Source of the DNA: Tabrizicola sp.
GTDB lineage: Bacteria > Pseudomonadota > Alphaproteobacteria > Rhodobacterales > Rhodobacteraceae
Assembly (NCBI RefSeq): GCF_022842145.1
Contig: NZ_JALHQD010000011.1
Span: 1-64,000 of the forward strand
Reading direction: 5' to 3'
Length of the DNA stretch: 64,000 bases
The position numbers were made by a program, and so were the translations under genes. Each line of letters opens with the position of its first letter. Positions within the stretch are counted from its first letter, which is position 1. Below the pieces are notes generated by a model. The model was not told where the DNA came from and did not search any database. It worked only from the letters and a program-made list of their open reading frames with translations. Positions 17,048 through 27,737 of the stretch are shown here, piece after piece.

Positions 17048-17989
17048 ATGCCGCTGAAGGTAGCCCTGCAGATGGACCCGATCGGGTCGGTCAACATCAA
17101 CGCGGATTCGACCTTCCGCATCGCGCTTGAGGCGCAGGCGCGGGGGCATCACCTTTTCTTTTATACGCCGGACCGGCTGGCCTTCGTCGAAGGTCGCGTC
17201 ATGGCCCGTGGCTGGCCGATCGAAGTCCGGCGGGAAGTCGGGAACCATGTGACCTATGGCGAGGAGACCGAAGTCGATCTGGGCAGCTATGACGTGGTCT
17301 GGCTACGCCAGGACCCGCCCTTCGACATGGGCTACATCACCACGACGCATTTGCTGGAGATGATCCACCCCAAGACATTGGTGGTGAACGACCCGTTCTG
17401 GGTCCGCAACAGCCCTGAAAAGCTGCTTGTCCTGCGCTTCCCCAGCCTGACGCCCCCCACCGCCGTCGCCCGCGACTTGGCCACCATCCGCGCCTTCAAG
17501 GCGCGGCACGGCGACATCATCCTCAAGCCGCTTTACGGCAACGGTGGCGCCGGGGTCTTCCGGCTGGACCCCAACGACCGGAACCTGTCGTCCCTGCACG
17601 AGCTTTTCATGGGCATCAACCGCGAACCTCTGATCGTGCAGAAGTTCCTGCCCGCCGTTGCCCAGGGCGACAAGCGGGTGATCCTTGTGGACGGCGAGCC
17701 AGTGGGCGCGATCAACCGCGTTCCCCAGGCTGGGGAAACGCGTTCGAACATGCATGTCGGCGGTCGCCCCGAAAAGATTGGCCTGACCGAGCGTGACTTG
17801 GAAATCTGCCGGACCATCGGCCCCGTTCTGCGCGAGAAAGGCCAGGTCTTCGTCGGGATCGACGTCATCGGCGACTGGCTGACCGAGATCAACGTCACCT
17901 CGCCCACCGGTCTGCAGGAACTCGAGCGGTTCGACGGCACCAATGCCGCCGCCCGGATCTGGGAAGTGATCGAGGCGAAGCGGGCCTAA
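17048..17989 (+). CDS. gshB: glutathione synthase
   Basis: The 313-residue ATP-grasp enzyme joins gamma-glutamylcysteine and glycine to make glutathione. The opening [20 protein letters not shown] and the nucleotide-binding segment [18 protein letters not shown] are characteristic, and the C-terminus has [21 protein letters not shown]. Length is normal. The stop codon overlaps that of the convergent SGNH-hydrolase gene. Confidence 0.97.
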   Translation: MPLKVALQMDPIGSVNINADSTFRIALEAQARGHHLFFYTPDRLAFVEGRVMARGWPIEVRREVGNHVTYGEETEVDLGSYDVVWLRQDPPFDMGYITTTHLLEMIHPKTLVVNDPFWVRNSPEKLLVLRFPSLTPPTAVARDLATIRAFKARHGDIILKPLYGNGGAGVFRLDPNDRNLSSLHELFMGINREPLIVQKFLPAVAQGDKRVILVDGEPVGAINRVPQAGETRSNMHVGGRPEKIGLTERDLEICRTIGPVLREKGQVFVGIDVIGDWLTEINVTSPTGLQELERFDGTNAAARIWEVIEAKRA

Positions 17990-18876
17990 GCCAGCCCGCT
18001 GCCGGGATAGGCGCGCACCACGTCCCACACGAGCGCCTTCATCCAGTCAGCCTGTTCGGCCGTCGGCCATCCCGGTGCGCCCCGCAGGTTCGGGATGTCC
18101 CGTGGGTCGCGTCCGTAGATCACCGCGTAATGCGCCAGCGAGATCAGGTAGGCACCCTTGGCGTTCACATGGATGTCGTCCTCGAAGAGATCCTGCATGT
18201 TCGTCAGGCCCGGTGCAGTCCCTGCCGCGATGGCATCCCAGACCGCGGCCATGATCAACGGTCCCGGTATCATTCGCATCGCCGGGCTGCCGGCGGGCCG
18301 ATTGGTGTTTACATGGTCCGCGATGATCTGCCAGGCAGACATCTCGACATCCAGCCGCTCCCGGAACGGGATCATCTGGTCTTCGGATGTGTCCCATTTG
18401 GAGGGCTTCCCGCTGTCCAGGCCGATCCAGCTGGCATAAAGGATCATCTCGGCACCCTTGCCGCCACGGCCGTTCTTCAAGGCGTGCTCGTACCAGGTGA
18501 GACAGATCTTGTCAGAGCCGTGCCACTGAAGCGTGGCCCGCACTGCGACGCGTTCGGTGAGGACCAGAACGTCGTACTTAGCGATATCACGTCGGGCATC
18601 GACGGGCTCGATCGGGTCCGTCTCCCAGCGCATCTCGGCCGGGCTGCCGGGAATGGTGGACTTGTCGATCAGCATTCCCCGCGTCTCCGAGCCTCCCGCA
18701 GCTTTCACCAGCGCCTCCAGCGGGGCCGGAATCGCATCCGTCAGGCTATGACCGGACATCACGATCTTCAGGTTGAACGGGCGCTGAACCGGTTCGGCCA
18801 TGAGGGGAACTGCGGCAAGGACAGGAAGGGCGGCCAGTCCCGCAAGAACAGAGCGGCGGCTTGGGGAATGCGACAT
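17986..18876 (-). CDS. exported SGNH-hydrolase-like protein (Tat signal)
   Basis: The 296-residue protein begins with a Tat-type signal ([20 protein letters not shown], residues 6-25). The mature part starts with SGHSLTDA, where Ser44 fits the nucleophile of block [20 protein letters not shown] near the C-terminus supplies the Asp233/His236 of the DxxH block V. That pattern fits a periplasmic esterase or acetylhydrolase of the SGNH superfamily. The substrate is unknown. It overlaps gshB convergently by stop codons only. Confidence 0.75.
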   Translation of the reverse strand: MSHSPSRRSVLAGLAALPVLAAVPLMAEPVQRPFNLKIVMSGHSLTDAIPAPLEALVKAAGGSETRGMLIDKSTIPGSPAEMRWETDPIEPVDARRDIAKYDVLVLTERVAVRATLQWHGSDKICLTWYEHALKNGRGGKGAEMILYASWIGLDSGKPSKWDTSEDQMIPFRERLDVEMSAWQIIADHVNTNRPAGSPAMRMIPGPLIMAAVWDAIAAGTAPGLTNMQDLFEDDIHVNAKGAYLISLAHYAVIYGRDPRDIPNLRGAPGWPTAEQADWMKALVWDVVRAYPGSGLA

Positions 18877-19053
18877 GCAAATGACCTTTCACTTTATCGG
18901 GCTGAGATTACACATCGCAGATGGGTGTGACCAGTCGCCGCTGCAAGCCGGGGGAACGGGCGATTTTGCGGCGGCCCGGTTTTGCATGACCACGCTGGGC
19001 GCGAAATATCTGACAACGATTGCAAGGGCTTGTCCGCGGGCATTTACGGCCCG

Positions 19054-19854
19054 TTAGGCATCCTTGGTCAGCACTTCCCGCACCGTCGCCGGATCGTGGC
19101 GCAGCTTTCGCAGCAGGATCAAGCCGAAAAGGAAGTTCGGCAGCACGACAAGGATCGGCACCAGATAGGCCGAAAGCGGCAGGGGTCCCTCGGGAAGAGG
19201 GTTCCCTGCGGTCTCATAGACCACCAGGAGGATGCCAAAGTTCCAGACCATGTGATAGACGACCGCCGTCCAGATCGACCCTGTCCGCAGCATGAGAGCG
19301 ATCAGCAGGAACCCGGTCATTGTCGCGGCCACCGCCTGCGCCGCCGCGATGCGGAGATCGCCCAGCGCGAAGGCGTTCAGCACGTGGATCGACCCGAACA
19401 GCACCGAGGTCAACGCCACCGCAGGCCAGATGCGGAGCCTGGATTGCAGGGCCTGAAACAGGACACCGCGGAACATCCACTCTTCCGAAAGGGCGACCAG
19501 CGCCGTGTTCACCGCCAGAAACAGCATCACCCGCGGGGGTGGCAGTCCGATGGCCAGCGCGATGGCATAGAAGGGCACCAGCGTGAGGATCGGAAACCAG
19601 ACCAGCTTTGCCATTGCCCAGCCGTCCGGGGGACCGAAGCCCAGCCCGCGAAAACCGAAGGCTCGGGTGGCAAACGCCAGGACCGAGAGCCCCGCGAGAA
19701 CGTTCCAGGCCGGGTTCGAACCCAGAAAGCCTACAAGTTCGACGATGGAGCCGGATCCGTCCTGCCGCAAAAGAGCCCCCACCAGGCTTGTCGCGACAAG
19801 CCAGGCCAAAAGCGTGAAAAGTGCGCGGAACAAGTGGTTCGGGGTCTTTGGCAT
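19054..19854 (-). CDS. CPBP family intramembrane glutamic-type protease
   Basis: Starting at ATG 19854 the product is 266 residues with about eight hydrophobic spans. It shows the ABI/CPBP signature SEEWMFRG (Glu124, Glu125, Arg129) and a second motif with GSIHVLNA (His157). A third conserved His lies in VVYHMVWN. The family includes CAAX prenyl proteases and bacteriocin-related membrane proteases; the target here is unknown. The frame is open upstream to 20391 but that part is antisense to the response regulator and is rejected. Confidence 0.88.
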   Translation of the reverse strand: MPKTPNHLFRALFTLLAWLVATSLVGALLRQDGSGSIVELVGFLGSNPAWNVLAGLSVLAFATRAFGFRGLGFGPPDGWAMAKLVWFPILTLVPFYAIALAIGLPPPRVMLFLAVNTALVALSEEWMFRGVLFQALQSRLRIWPAVALTSVLFGSIHVLNAFALGDLRIAAAQAVAATMTGFLLIALMLRTGSIWTAVVYHMVWNFGILLVVYETAGNPLPEGPLPLSAYLVPILVVLPNFLFGLILLRKLRHDPATVREVLTKDA

Positions 19855-20095
19855 CGCGGTCCTGTGCAGTCGGGCGGAATTCGCCCTTTGCAGACGCTTC
19901 GGAGCGTGAAGCGTTCCATTATCGCGGGCCTGTGCTGCAGGACTAAGCGCCTGACCGTCTTCCGACAAGGGTACAACATCCCAAGGTAAAGCTGCCCCCA
20001 CGGCAGTCAGGCCGCAAATAGGACTATTGGCCTGTATCCCCGGCCGGGCCCGCAAGATAGAGTTGCAGGGAACCTGGCACCCGAAGGCGGTCAAG

Positions 20096-20791
20096 ATGAC
20101 GATGGTTCCCACAGGCGAGGCCCGGCCGATGCATTCGGCGCTGATCGTCGACGACCATCCCTTGTTCTGCGATGCCCTGTCGATGACGCTGAAATCCGTC
20201 GCCGGGATCGAAGAGATCGAGACGGCCGATCGGCTGGAGACGGCGATCCATCGCATCGACCTGACCCCTGCGCCGGATGCCATCGTGCTGGACCTGAACC
20301 TGCCGGACGTGAACGGGATCGACGGGCTGATCCGGTTGCGGCAGGCGGCGGCGGGCGTGCCGGTGCTGGTGGTGTCATCCCTTGCCGACAACCGGGTGAT
20401 CGGGGCTTGTCTGGCGGCCGGCGCGGCTGGCTTCGTGCCGAAGCATTCCCGGCGCGAGGTGTTTCGCGCGGCCTTCGACGCGCTGCGCGAGGGGCGGCGG
20501 TTCCTGCCCGAAGGCTACGAGCCGGTCCCGGAGGGGAAATCGAAGGCCACGGCGAAGGAAGAGGTCATCGGGCGGCTCGCGCTGCTGACCCGGCAGCAGG
20601 CGAAGATCCTGCAACTGATCTGCGAGGGGCTTTTGAACAAGCAGATCGCCTATGAGCTGTCCATCGCCGAGACGACCGTGAAAGCTCATGTCACCGCGAT
20701 CATGCGCAAGCTGGGGGTGCAAAGCCGGACGCAGGCGGTGCTGATCGCGCGGGAGACGAACTTCTCCAGCCTCATGCCCGAGGATGGATGA
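20096..20791 (+). CDS. LuxR/NarL-type response regulator (FIST/kinase-linked)
   Basis: The 231-residue protein has an N-terminal receiver (ALIVDDHPLF; phospho-acceptor Asp66 in VLDLNLPD) and a C-terminal LuxR helix-turn-helix (LTRQQAKILQLICEGLLNKQ to LGVQSRTQAVLIA). It lies directly upstream of the FIST protein and the hybrid kinase, so it is their likely output partner, as with the LuxR-type regulators found beside NosP/NahK pairs in Pseudomonas. ATG 20096 follows an AAGGCGG site; ATG 20102 and a later Met are alternatives. Confidence 0.9.
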   Translation: MTMVPTGEARPMHSALIVDDHPLFCDALSMTLKSVAGIEEIETADRLETAIHRIDLTPAPDAIVLDLNLPDVNGIDGLIRLRQAAAGVPVLVVSSLADNRVIGACLAAGAAGFVPKHSRREVFRAAFDALREGRRFLPEGYEPVPEGKSKATAKEEVIGRLALLTRQQAKILQLICEGLLNKQIAYELSIAETTVKAHVTAIMRKLGVQSRTQAVLIARETNFSSLMPEDG

Positions 20792-20864
20792 GATGAGGAC
20801 GGCGGGGGCCTTGCCCCGGTCAGGCGGCGCGCCGTAGCATCGGCCCTTGGAGGGGAGAAGCCGG

Positions 20865-22013
20865 ATGTCTGCGCCCTTGGCCCTTGCTGCTGCGGTGATG
20901 CCGCGCGCCCATGTCGGTGCGCGCGACCCTGACGCCTTGGCGCAGTTGGCGCGGGGCTTGGGACCGGGGCCGTTCGCGGCGGTCATCCTGTTCGTCTCGC
21001 CCGAGGCAGACCGCGCCATGGTGGCAAGCGGGCTGGAGACGGCTTTTCCCGGCGTCACGGTGATCGGCTGCACCACGGCTGGGGAAATCTCGCCCGAGGG
21101 CTATGCGGAAGGCGAGATCGTCGCCGTGGCCTTGCCCGCAGCGGTCTTTGCGGTGGAATGCCTGGGGATCGACCTTGCCGCGCTGGACGGGCAGGAGCTG
21201 ATCGGACGCCTGATCCGGGCGCGGGCGGGGCTGGCGCGCAAGCATGGCGGGTGGGAGGACGAGTTCGCCTTCCTGATGGTCGACGGCATGTCGATCCGCG
21301 AGGACGAACTGACTGCAGCCTTGGGTCCCGGGTTGGGCCCGGTCCCGCTCTTCGGGGGGTCGGCGGGGGACGGAACCCGGTTCGGCGCGACCTTCGTGTT
21401 GCAGGATGGGCTTTTCCGGGAGGGGTGGGCGGTCCTGATGATGGTCAGGACGGCCTGCAAGGTGCGCGTGTTCAGCCTGAACCACCTGACCCCCACCAAT
21501 CGCCGGATGGTCGTCACCGGGGCAGACCCCGCGCGGCGCGTGGTCCACCAGATCAACGCGGAACCGGCGGCGCAGGAATATGCGCGACTGCTGGGCAAGG
21601 ACCCGGGGCAGCTGACGACCTTCACCTTTGCAGCCCACCCCGTGGTCGTGCGGATCGGTGGCAGTCACCATGTCCGCGCGATCCAGCGAATGGCGCCCAA
21701 TGGGGACCTCGTGTTCTTTTCCGCCATCGACGAGGGGCTGGTGCTGACCCTGGCCGAGCCCTTGGACATGGCCGCGCATCTGGACGAGGCTCTGCGCGGG
21801 TTGTCGGACGGGGTGCGGCCAGCGATCCTGGCCTGCGACTGCATCCTGCGACGGATCGCGGCAGAGGAGAACCAGCGGTTTGGCGCGGTTTCCGCCTTGC
21901 TGAAGGCGCATGGGGTGGTGGGGTTTTCCACCTATGGCGAGCAGCTCAATTCCATGCACGTGAACCAGACGATGACCGGGGTGGCGATCTATCCGCCGAA
22001 GGTCGGTTCATGA
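20865..22013 (+). CDS. FIST domain sensor protein (NosP-like candidate)
   Basis: The 382-residue protein has a FIST_N domain (opening after residue 10, GCTTAGEISPEGY around 66-78, GGSAGDGTRF near 160) and a FIST_C domain ending GFSTYGEQLNS. FIST proteins are cytoplasmic sensors; one branch (NosP) binds heme and nitric oxide and regulates an adjacent NahK-type kinase. The ATG at 20865 has an AGGGGAGA site. The stop overlaps the kinase start in an ATGA, so the pair is translationally coupled, which fits a sensor-kinase complex. Heme binding cannot be proved from sequence alone. Confidence 0.88.
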   Translation: MSAPLALAAAVMPRAHVGARDPDALAQLARGLGPGPFAAVILFVSPEADRAMVASGLETAFPGVTVIGCTTAGEISPEGYAEGEIVAVALPAAVFAVECLGIDLAALDGQELIGRLIRARAGLARKHGGWEDEFAFLMVDGMSIREDELTAALGPGLGPVPLFGGSAGDGTRFGATFVLQDGLFREGWAVLMMVRTACKVRVFSLNHLTPTNRRMVVTGADPARRVVHQINAEPAAQEYARLLGKDPGQLTTFTFAAHPVVVRIGGSHHVRAIQRMAPNGDLVFFSAIDEGLVLTLAEPLDMAAHLDEALRGLSDGVRPAILACDCILRRIAAEENQRFGAVSALLKAHGVVGFSTYGEQLNSMHVNQTMTGVAIYPPKVGS

Positions 22014-24190
22014 TCGAAACCCTGATCAACCCGGCTGACAGCGCCGAACGGCGGGCCGAGAAGCTGCTGACCATCGCCGAGGCGCTGATGCGGCGGGTGG
22101 AGCAGGCGACCGACGACAGTGGCGCGGCCTATGCCCAGTTCCAGCGGGCGGCGCTGCTGGAGGACCAGGTGCGCGAGCGGACGCAGGACCTGGGCCGGGC
22201 GCTGGACCTTCTGAACGACTCCAATGCGCGGCTGGCCGAGGCGACGCGAGAGGCCGAGACGGCGCGGCAGAACCTGTCCAACGCGATCGAGACGGTGCAG
22301 GAGGGGTTCGCGCTGTTCGACCGCGAGGACCGGCTGGTCATGTGCAACAGCCGCTTTGCGATGCACATGCCGGATGTGCACGCCGAGTTGCAGCCGGGGC
22401 TGGGGTTCGCGGGTTATGTGGCGATGGTCAGCCGGTCTCCGTTTCTGGCGCTGGAGGGGGAAAGCCCGAACGGTTGGGCGGAAGCGCGGATGCGGCGGCA
22501 CAAGGACCGGCATGTCATCTTCAACGTGCGGCTGGGCGGTGACCACTGGGTGCAGGTCAGCGAACACCGGACGGCCGACGGGGGCACGGTGATCCTGCAG
22601 ACCGATGTGACGGACATCATTCTGGCGGAACGGCACGAGCGCGGGAAGCTTCTGGACGACCAGGCCCGGGTGATCCGCGCCACGCTGGACCACATCAACC
22701 AGGGTGTCGGCATCTTCGACGCCGAGGCGCGGCTGGTGGGGTGGAATGGGCGGCTGGGATCGCTCCTGTCGCTGCCGATGGGGCGGCTGCGGATCGGTGC
22801 CTCGTTCGAAGCGGTGTTCGGGCGGCTGCCGGTACAGTTCGAGGGGATGACTCCGGGCGCGCTTATGGCGTGGGTGGCTGGGGCGGCGCGGGCCCCGCTG
22901 GAGTTCGCGGTCAGGCGGGGGGAGGAGCTGATCCTGGACGTCTTTGCCCAAGGGATGCCGGACGGTGGGTTCGTCCTCAGCTTCACCGATGTCACGGCGG
23001 AACGGGCGGCGCTGGTGGCGCTGAGCCGGGCGAACGAGACGCTGGAAGCCCGCGTGATGGAGCGGACGCTGGAGCTGGAGGATGCGCTGGCCCATGCCGA
23101 ACGCGCGAATGCCAGCCGGTCCCGGTTCGTTGCAGCGGCTTCGCACGATCTGTTGCAGCCGCTGTCGGCGGCGAAGCTGTTCATCAGCTCGATTGCCGGC
23201 GAGGGGCTGGACCGGGGGGCGCAGGTTGCGCTTGAGAAGGCGCAGAACGCGCTGATGTCGGTCGAGGGGCTGCTGGACGCTTTGCTGGACATCTCGAAGC
23301 TGGAATCGGGGAAGGCGGCGGTCAGCGTGGGGGCGGTAAGCCTGGACCGGCTCTTGCGCACGATGGCCGAGGAATTCGCACCGATGGCGGCGGCGAAGGG
23401 CCTGCGGCTGACCGTGGTGCCTTGCAGCGCCACGGTGGAAAGCGATCCGGCCTATCTGCGGCGCATCCTGCAGAACCTGATCGGCAACGCGATCCGTTAC
23501 ACGACCAGGGGCCGGGTGCTGGTCGGTGTGCGCAGGCGGGGCGGCGTGGTGCGGCTGGAGGTTTGGGACACCGGGCCCGGCATCCCGGAGGACGCGCAGA
23601 ACGACATCTTCAAGGAGTTCCACCGCCTGAACGCCCGCGCCTCGGCCAGCGAGGGGATGGGGTTGGGCCTCGCCATCGTGGAACGCGCCTGCGCACTTCT
23701 GGGCCATCCCTTGGGGCTGAACTCCGAGGTCGGGCGCGGGACCTGCTTCATGGTGCAGGTGCCCTTGTCCGAAGGGCCGGACCTGCCGGTGCAGGTGGAG
23801 GTGCCGGAACGGCGGCGGGGGCCGGTGGCGGCGGACAAGATCGCCTTTCTGGTGGAGAACGACGCCGAACTGCGTCGCGCGCTGGGGCTTTTGCTGGAAA
23901 AGTGGGGGATGACGGTGCTGGAAGCGGCCTCGGGCGAGGAGGCCGTGGCGCTGATTGAGGAGATCGGAATTCTGCCCGACATCTTCATCGTCGATCACCA
24001 GCTGGGCGAAGGCATGACCGGGATCGAGGCTTTGCTTACGCTGCGGGTGGAACATGGGCCGGTGCCGTCCCGCCTTATCACGGCGGATCGCGGGGCCGCT
24101 TTGCAGGACCTGGCGGCGAAGGCAGGCATCGAAATCCTGTACAAGCCCATCGACCCCCGGGCGCTGGAAGCGGTGGTCGCCCATCTGTGA
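22010..24190 (+). CDS. hybrid histidine kinase, PAS-PAS-HisKA-HATPase-REC (NahK-like)
   Basis: The 726-residue cytoplasmic protein has an N-terminal coiled coil (about residues 40-90), two PAS-like regions (about 90-210 and 225-340), a second coiled coil, the H-box AASHDLLQPLSAAKLF (His379), an ATPase domain (NLIGNAIRYTT, VWDTGPGIPED, GMGLGLAI) and a C-terminal receiver with Asp662. The HDLLQPL H-box and this domain order are those of NahK-type kinases that pair with FIST/NosP sensors. It has no membrane segment, consistent with sensing through the coupled FIST protein. Confidence 0.92.
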   Translation: MIETLINPADSAERRAEKLLTIAEALMRRVEQATDDSGAAYAQFQRAALLEDQVRERTQDLGRALDLLNDSNARLAEATREAETARQNLSNAIETVQEGFALFDREDRLVMCNSRFAMHMPDVHAELQPGLGFAGYVAMVSRSPFLALEGESPNGWAEARMRRHKDRHVIFNVRLGGDHWVQVSEHRTADGGTVILQTDVTDIILAERHERGKLLDDQARVIRATLDHINQGVGIFDAEARLVGWNGRLGSLLSLPMGRLRIGASFEAVFGRLPVQFEGMTPGALMAWVAGAARAPLEFAVRRGEELILDVFAQGMPDGGFVLSFTDVTAERAALVALSRANETLEARVMERTLELEDALAHAERANASRSRFVAAASHDLLQPLSAAKLFISSIAGEGLDRGAQVALEKAQNALMSVEGLLDALLDISKLESGKAAVSVGAVSLDRLLRTMAEEFAPMAAAKGLRLTVVPCSATVESDPAYLRRILQNLIGNAIRYTTRGRVLVGVRRRGGVVRLEVWDTGPGIPEDAQNDIFKEFHRLNARASASEGMGLGLAIVERACALLGHPLGLNSEVGRGTCFMVQVPLSEGPDLPVQVEVPERRRGPVAADKIAFLVENDAELRRALGLLLEKWGMTVLEAASGEEAVALIEEIGILPDIFIVDHQLGEGMTGIEALLTLRVEHGPVPSRLITADRGAALQDLAAKAGIEILYKPIDPRALEAVVAHL

Positions 24191-24265
24191 CCAGCCTACG
24201 ACTTAGGCAGCATAGCCGGAGGCCCCCTTGCGCCCTAGTCTGCGGCCCAAGAGGGGGAGTTTTCC

Positions 24266-24793
24266 ATGCTGTTGAGTGATACCCGCGAAATCAAGGCCGA
24301 CGCGAAAACGGTCTGGGATGCCATCCTGAACCCCGAAGTTCTGAAGGAATGCATTCCCGGCTGCCAAAGCCTGACCGGATCGGTGGCCGAGGGCTATGAG
24401 GCCGTCGTGAAGCAGAAGGTCGGCCCGGTCAGCGCCACCTTCACCGGGCTGGTGCAGCTGTCGGACATCATCGAGGGCAAGTCCCTGAAGATCAGCGGCG
24501 AGGGCAAGGGCGGCGTGGCGGGCTTTGCCAAGGGCGGGGCCAACGTCAGCTTCGAGCCGATCGATGGCGGCACCCGCCTGACCTACGAGGCCGAGGCCAA
24601 TGTCGGCGGCAAGATCGCCCAGCTGGGCAGCCGGATCATCGACAGCTTCGCCAAGAAGCTGGCCGACGAGTTCTTCACCCGCTTCCAGGCGGCCGTGGAA
24701 GAGCCCGAGGAAGAGCCGGAAAATGTGACCGAAGAAGCTGTTGCCGATTCGGGGGAAAAGAAGAAGGGTTGGTTCAAACGCCTGATCGGCTGA
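24266..24793 (+). CDS. coxG: CoxG family SRPBCC protein
   Basis: The 175-residue protein has the SRPBCC fold signature of Cox[21 protein letters not shown] at the start and [10 protein letters not shown], then a [20 protein letters not shown] segment. CoxG helps anchor or mature aerobic CO dehydrogenase in Oligotropha; here it precedes the three enzyme subunits in one operon. The C-terminus is a charged tail ([10 protein letters not shown]...[11 protein letters not shown]) that could touch the membrane. Confidence 0.9.
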   Translation: MLLSDTREIKADAKTVWDAILNPEVLKECIPGCQSLTGSVAEGYEAVVKQKVGPVSATFTGLVQLSDIIEGKSLKISGEGKGGVAGFAKGGANVSFEPIDGGTRLTYEAEANVGGKIAQLGSRIIDSFAKKLADEFFTRFQAAVEEPEEEPENVTEEAVADSGEKKKGWFKRLIG

Positions 24794-24852
24794 ACCGACG
24801 GCACGCGACCAACAAGACGCGAATACCTAGGACGACCCAGGGAGGAATACGA

Positions 24853-25338
<486 letters not shown>

Positions 25339-25348
25339 GGGGGATCGG

Positions 25349-27727
25349 ATGCCGAAGGATCATGGAATTGGCGCGTCGTCGAAGCGCCGCGAGGATATCC
25401 GCTTTCTGACCGGTCGCGGGGTTTATACCGACGACATGGCGTTGCATGCGCAGGCCGCGGCGGTGTTCGTGCGGTCGAACGTGGCGCATGGGCGGATCGG
25501 GAAGATCGATACCACCAAGGCGTCGGCGATGCCGGGCGTGCTGGCGATCTTCACCGGAGAGGATTTCAAGGATGTTGGCGGCAACCCGGCGGGCTGGCTG
25601 ATCAACAGCCGCGATGGCACCCCGATGCGGGAACCCAAGCGCCCGGTGCTGGCCCACGGCAAGGTGCGCCATGTGGGCGACGCCTACGCGGCCGTGATTG
25701 CCGAGACTGTCGCGCAGGCAAAGGATGCAGCGGAGCAGCTGGCCGAGGATTCGGTGATCGAGGAGCTGCCTGCCATCGTCGACATGAAGGCGGCGGTGGC
25801 CGATGCCTCGAACCGCGTCCATGACGAGATCCCGGACAACGTCTGCTTCGACTGGGGCTGGATCGAAGATAACCGCGCGGCGGTCGATGCGGCGATGAAG
25901 GCGGCACCGCATGTCGTGACGCTGAACCTGGTGAACAACCGGCTGATCCCGAATGCGATGGAGCCCAGGGCCTCCATCGGCGAGTACAACCCGGGGACGG
26001 GGGACTACAAACTGACGACGACCAGCCAGAACCCGCACCTGACGCGGCTTCTGGTAGCGGCCTTCGTGCTGGGCATTCCGGAGAACAAGCTGACCGTGGT
26101 GGCCCCCGACGTGGGCGGCGGCTTCGGCTCGAAGATCTATCACTACGGCGAAGAGGCGCTGGTTCTGGCTGCGGCCAAGAAGCTGGGCCGCCCGGTGCGC
26201 TGGACAGCGGAGCGGTCCGAAAGCTTCCTGACCGACGCGCATGGCCGCGACCATGTGACCAAGATCGAGCTTGGCTGCACCAAGGACGGCGAGATCCTGG
26301 CGATCCGGACCGAGACGCTGGCGAACGTGGGCGCGTACTTGTCGAACTTCTCGACCGCCACGCCCACCTTCCTGCATGGCACGCTGATGTCGGGGCCCTA
26401 CAAGGTGCCGCATGTCTATGTGAACGTGAAAACCGTTTTCACCAACACGGCCCCGGTGGATGCCTACCGTGGCGCGGGCCGCCCCGAGGCGACCTATTCG
26501 CTGGAACGGGTCATCGACCAGATGTGCCGCGAGCTGGGGCTTGACCCGTTCGAGGTTCGGCGGAAGAACCTGCTGACGCCAGATCAGTTCCCCTATCAGT
26601 CGCCCGTGGGGCTGCTCTACGACACCGGCAACTACCAGGCGACACTGGACAAGGCTGTCCAGATGGCCGACGTGGCTGGCTTCGAAAAGCGCGCGGCAGA
26701 GTCGAAGGCGCGCGGCAAGCTGCGCGGCATGGGGCTGTCGACCTGGATCGAGGCTTGCGGCATCGCGCCGTCCAATCTTGTGGGCATCCTTGGCTCTCGC
26801 GTCGGGCTTTTTGACGCGGCGACGGTGCGGGTGAACGCCACCGGGAATATCTCGGTCATGGTCGGGGCGCACAGCCACGGGCAGGGTCACGAGACGGTCT
26901 TTGCGCAGATCGTGGCGGAGAAGCTGGGGATCCCGGAGTCTTCGGTCGACATCGTGCATGGCGACACCTCGAAGATCCCGTTCGGGATGGGGTCCTATGG
27001 CTCGCGGTCGCTGGCGGTCTGCGGCACGGCGATGACCAAGGCGGTGGACAAGATCATCGCCAAGGGCAAGAAGATCGCGGCCCACATGCTGGAGGCGGCG
27101 GAGGGCGACATCACCTTCGAGGATGGCAAGTTCAGCGTTTCGGGGACCGACAAGGCCAAGACCTTCGGCGAGATCGCGTTCTCTGCTTACGTGCCCCACA
27201 ACTACCCGCTGGAGACGCTGGAACCGGGGCTGGAGGAGACGGCCTTCTACGACCCGGCCAACTTCACCTACCCCGCCGGCGCCTATATCTGCGAGGTCGA
27301 GGTGGACGAGGGGACCGGCAAGGTCGAGGTGGTCGCCTTCCACTGCGCCGACGACTTCGGCAACGTGATGAACCCGATGATCGTCGAGGGTCAGGTGCAT
27401 GGCGGCGTGGGTCAGGGGATCGGCCAGGCTTTGCTGGAGTTCACCACCTATGACGAAAACGGCCAGCTTCTGACGGGGTCCTACATGGACTACCCGATGC
27501 CGCGGGCCGAGGATGTGCCGTTCTACAACGTGGACTACAGCTGCCAGACGCCTTGCACCCACAACCCATTGGGCGTGAAGGGCTGCGGCGAGGCGGGGGC
27601 CATCGGCTCACCGCCGGCTGTGGTCAACGCAGTGATCGACGCCTTGCATCGCGGGGGGCACACTCACGTGAAGCACATCGACATGCCAGTCTCGCCGTCG
27701 CGGGTCTGGTCGGCGATCAACGGTTAA
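25349..27727 (+). CDS. coxL: molybdenum hydroxylase large subunit, form II CoxL-like
   Basis: The 792-residue protein is the molybdopterin-binding catalytic subunit. The active-site loop reads AYRGAGR (about residues 372-378), the form II signature, rather than AYxCSFR of genuine form I CO dehydrogenase, so it lacks the Cys that bridges copper. The catalytic Glu is at about 748 (GCGEAGAIGSPP). Form II enzymes are widespread in Rhodobacterales and their physiological substrate is disputed; an aldehyde or N-heterocycle is as likely as CO. The order G-S-L-M is compact and cotranscribed. Confidence 0.93.
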   Translation: MPKDHGIGASSKRREDIRFLTGRGVYTDDMALHAQAAAVFVRSNVAHGRIGKIDTTKASAMPGVLAIFTGEDFKDVGGNPAGWLINSRDGTPMREPKRPVLAHGKVRHVGDAYAAVIAETVAQAKDAAEQLAEDSVIEELPAIVDMKAAVADASNRVHDEIPDNVCFDWGWIEDNRAAVDAAMKAAPHVVTLNLVNNRLIPNAMEPRASIGEYNPGTGDYKLTTTSQNPHLTRLLVAAFVLGIPENKLTVVAPDVGGGFGSKIYHYGEEALVLAAAKKLGRPVRWTAERSESFLTDAHGRDHVTKIELGCTKDGEILAIRTETLANVGAYLSNFSTATPTFLHGTLMSGPYKVPHVYVNVKTVFTNTAPVDAYRGAGRPEATYSLERVIDQMCRELGLDPFEVRRKNLLTPDQFPYQSPVGLLYDTGNYQATLDKAVQMADVAGFEKRAAESKARGKLRGMGLSTWIEACGIAPSNLVGILGSRVGLFDAATVRVNATGNISVMVGAHSHGQGHETVFAQIVAEKLGIPESSVDIVHGDTSKIPFGMGSYGSRSLAVCGTAMTKAVDKIIAKGKKIAAHMLEAAEGDITFEDGKFSVSGTDKAKTFGEIAFSAYVPHNYPLETLEPGLEETAFYDPANFTYPAGAYICEVEVDEGTGKVEVVAFHCADDFGNVMNPMIVEGQVHGGVGQGIGQALLEFTTYDENGQLLTGSYMDYPMPRAEDVPFYNVDYSCQTPCTHNPLGVKGCGEAGAIGSPPAVVNAVIDALHRGGHTHVKHIDMPVSPSRVWSAING

Positions 27728-27737
27728 GGGGGACACC

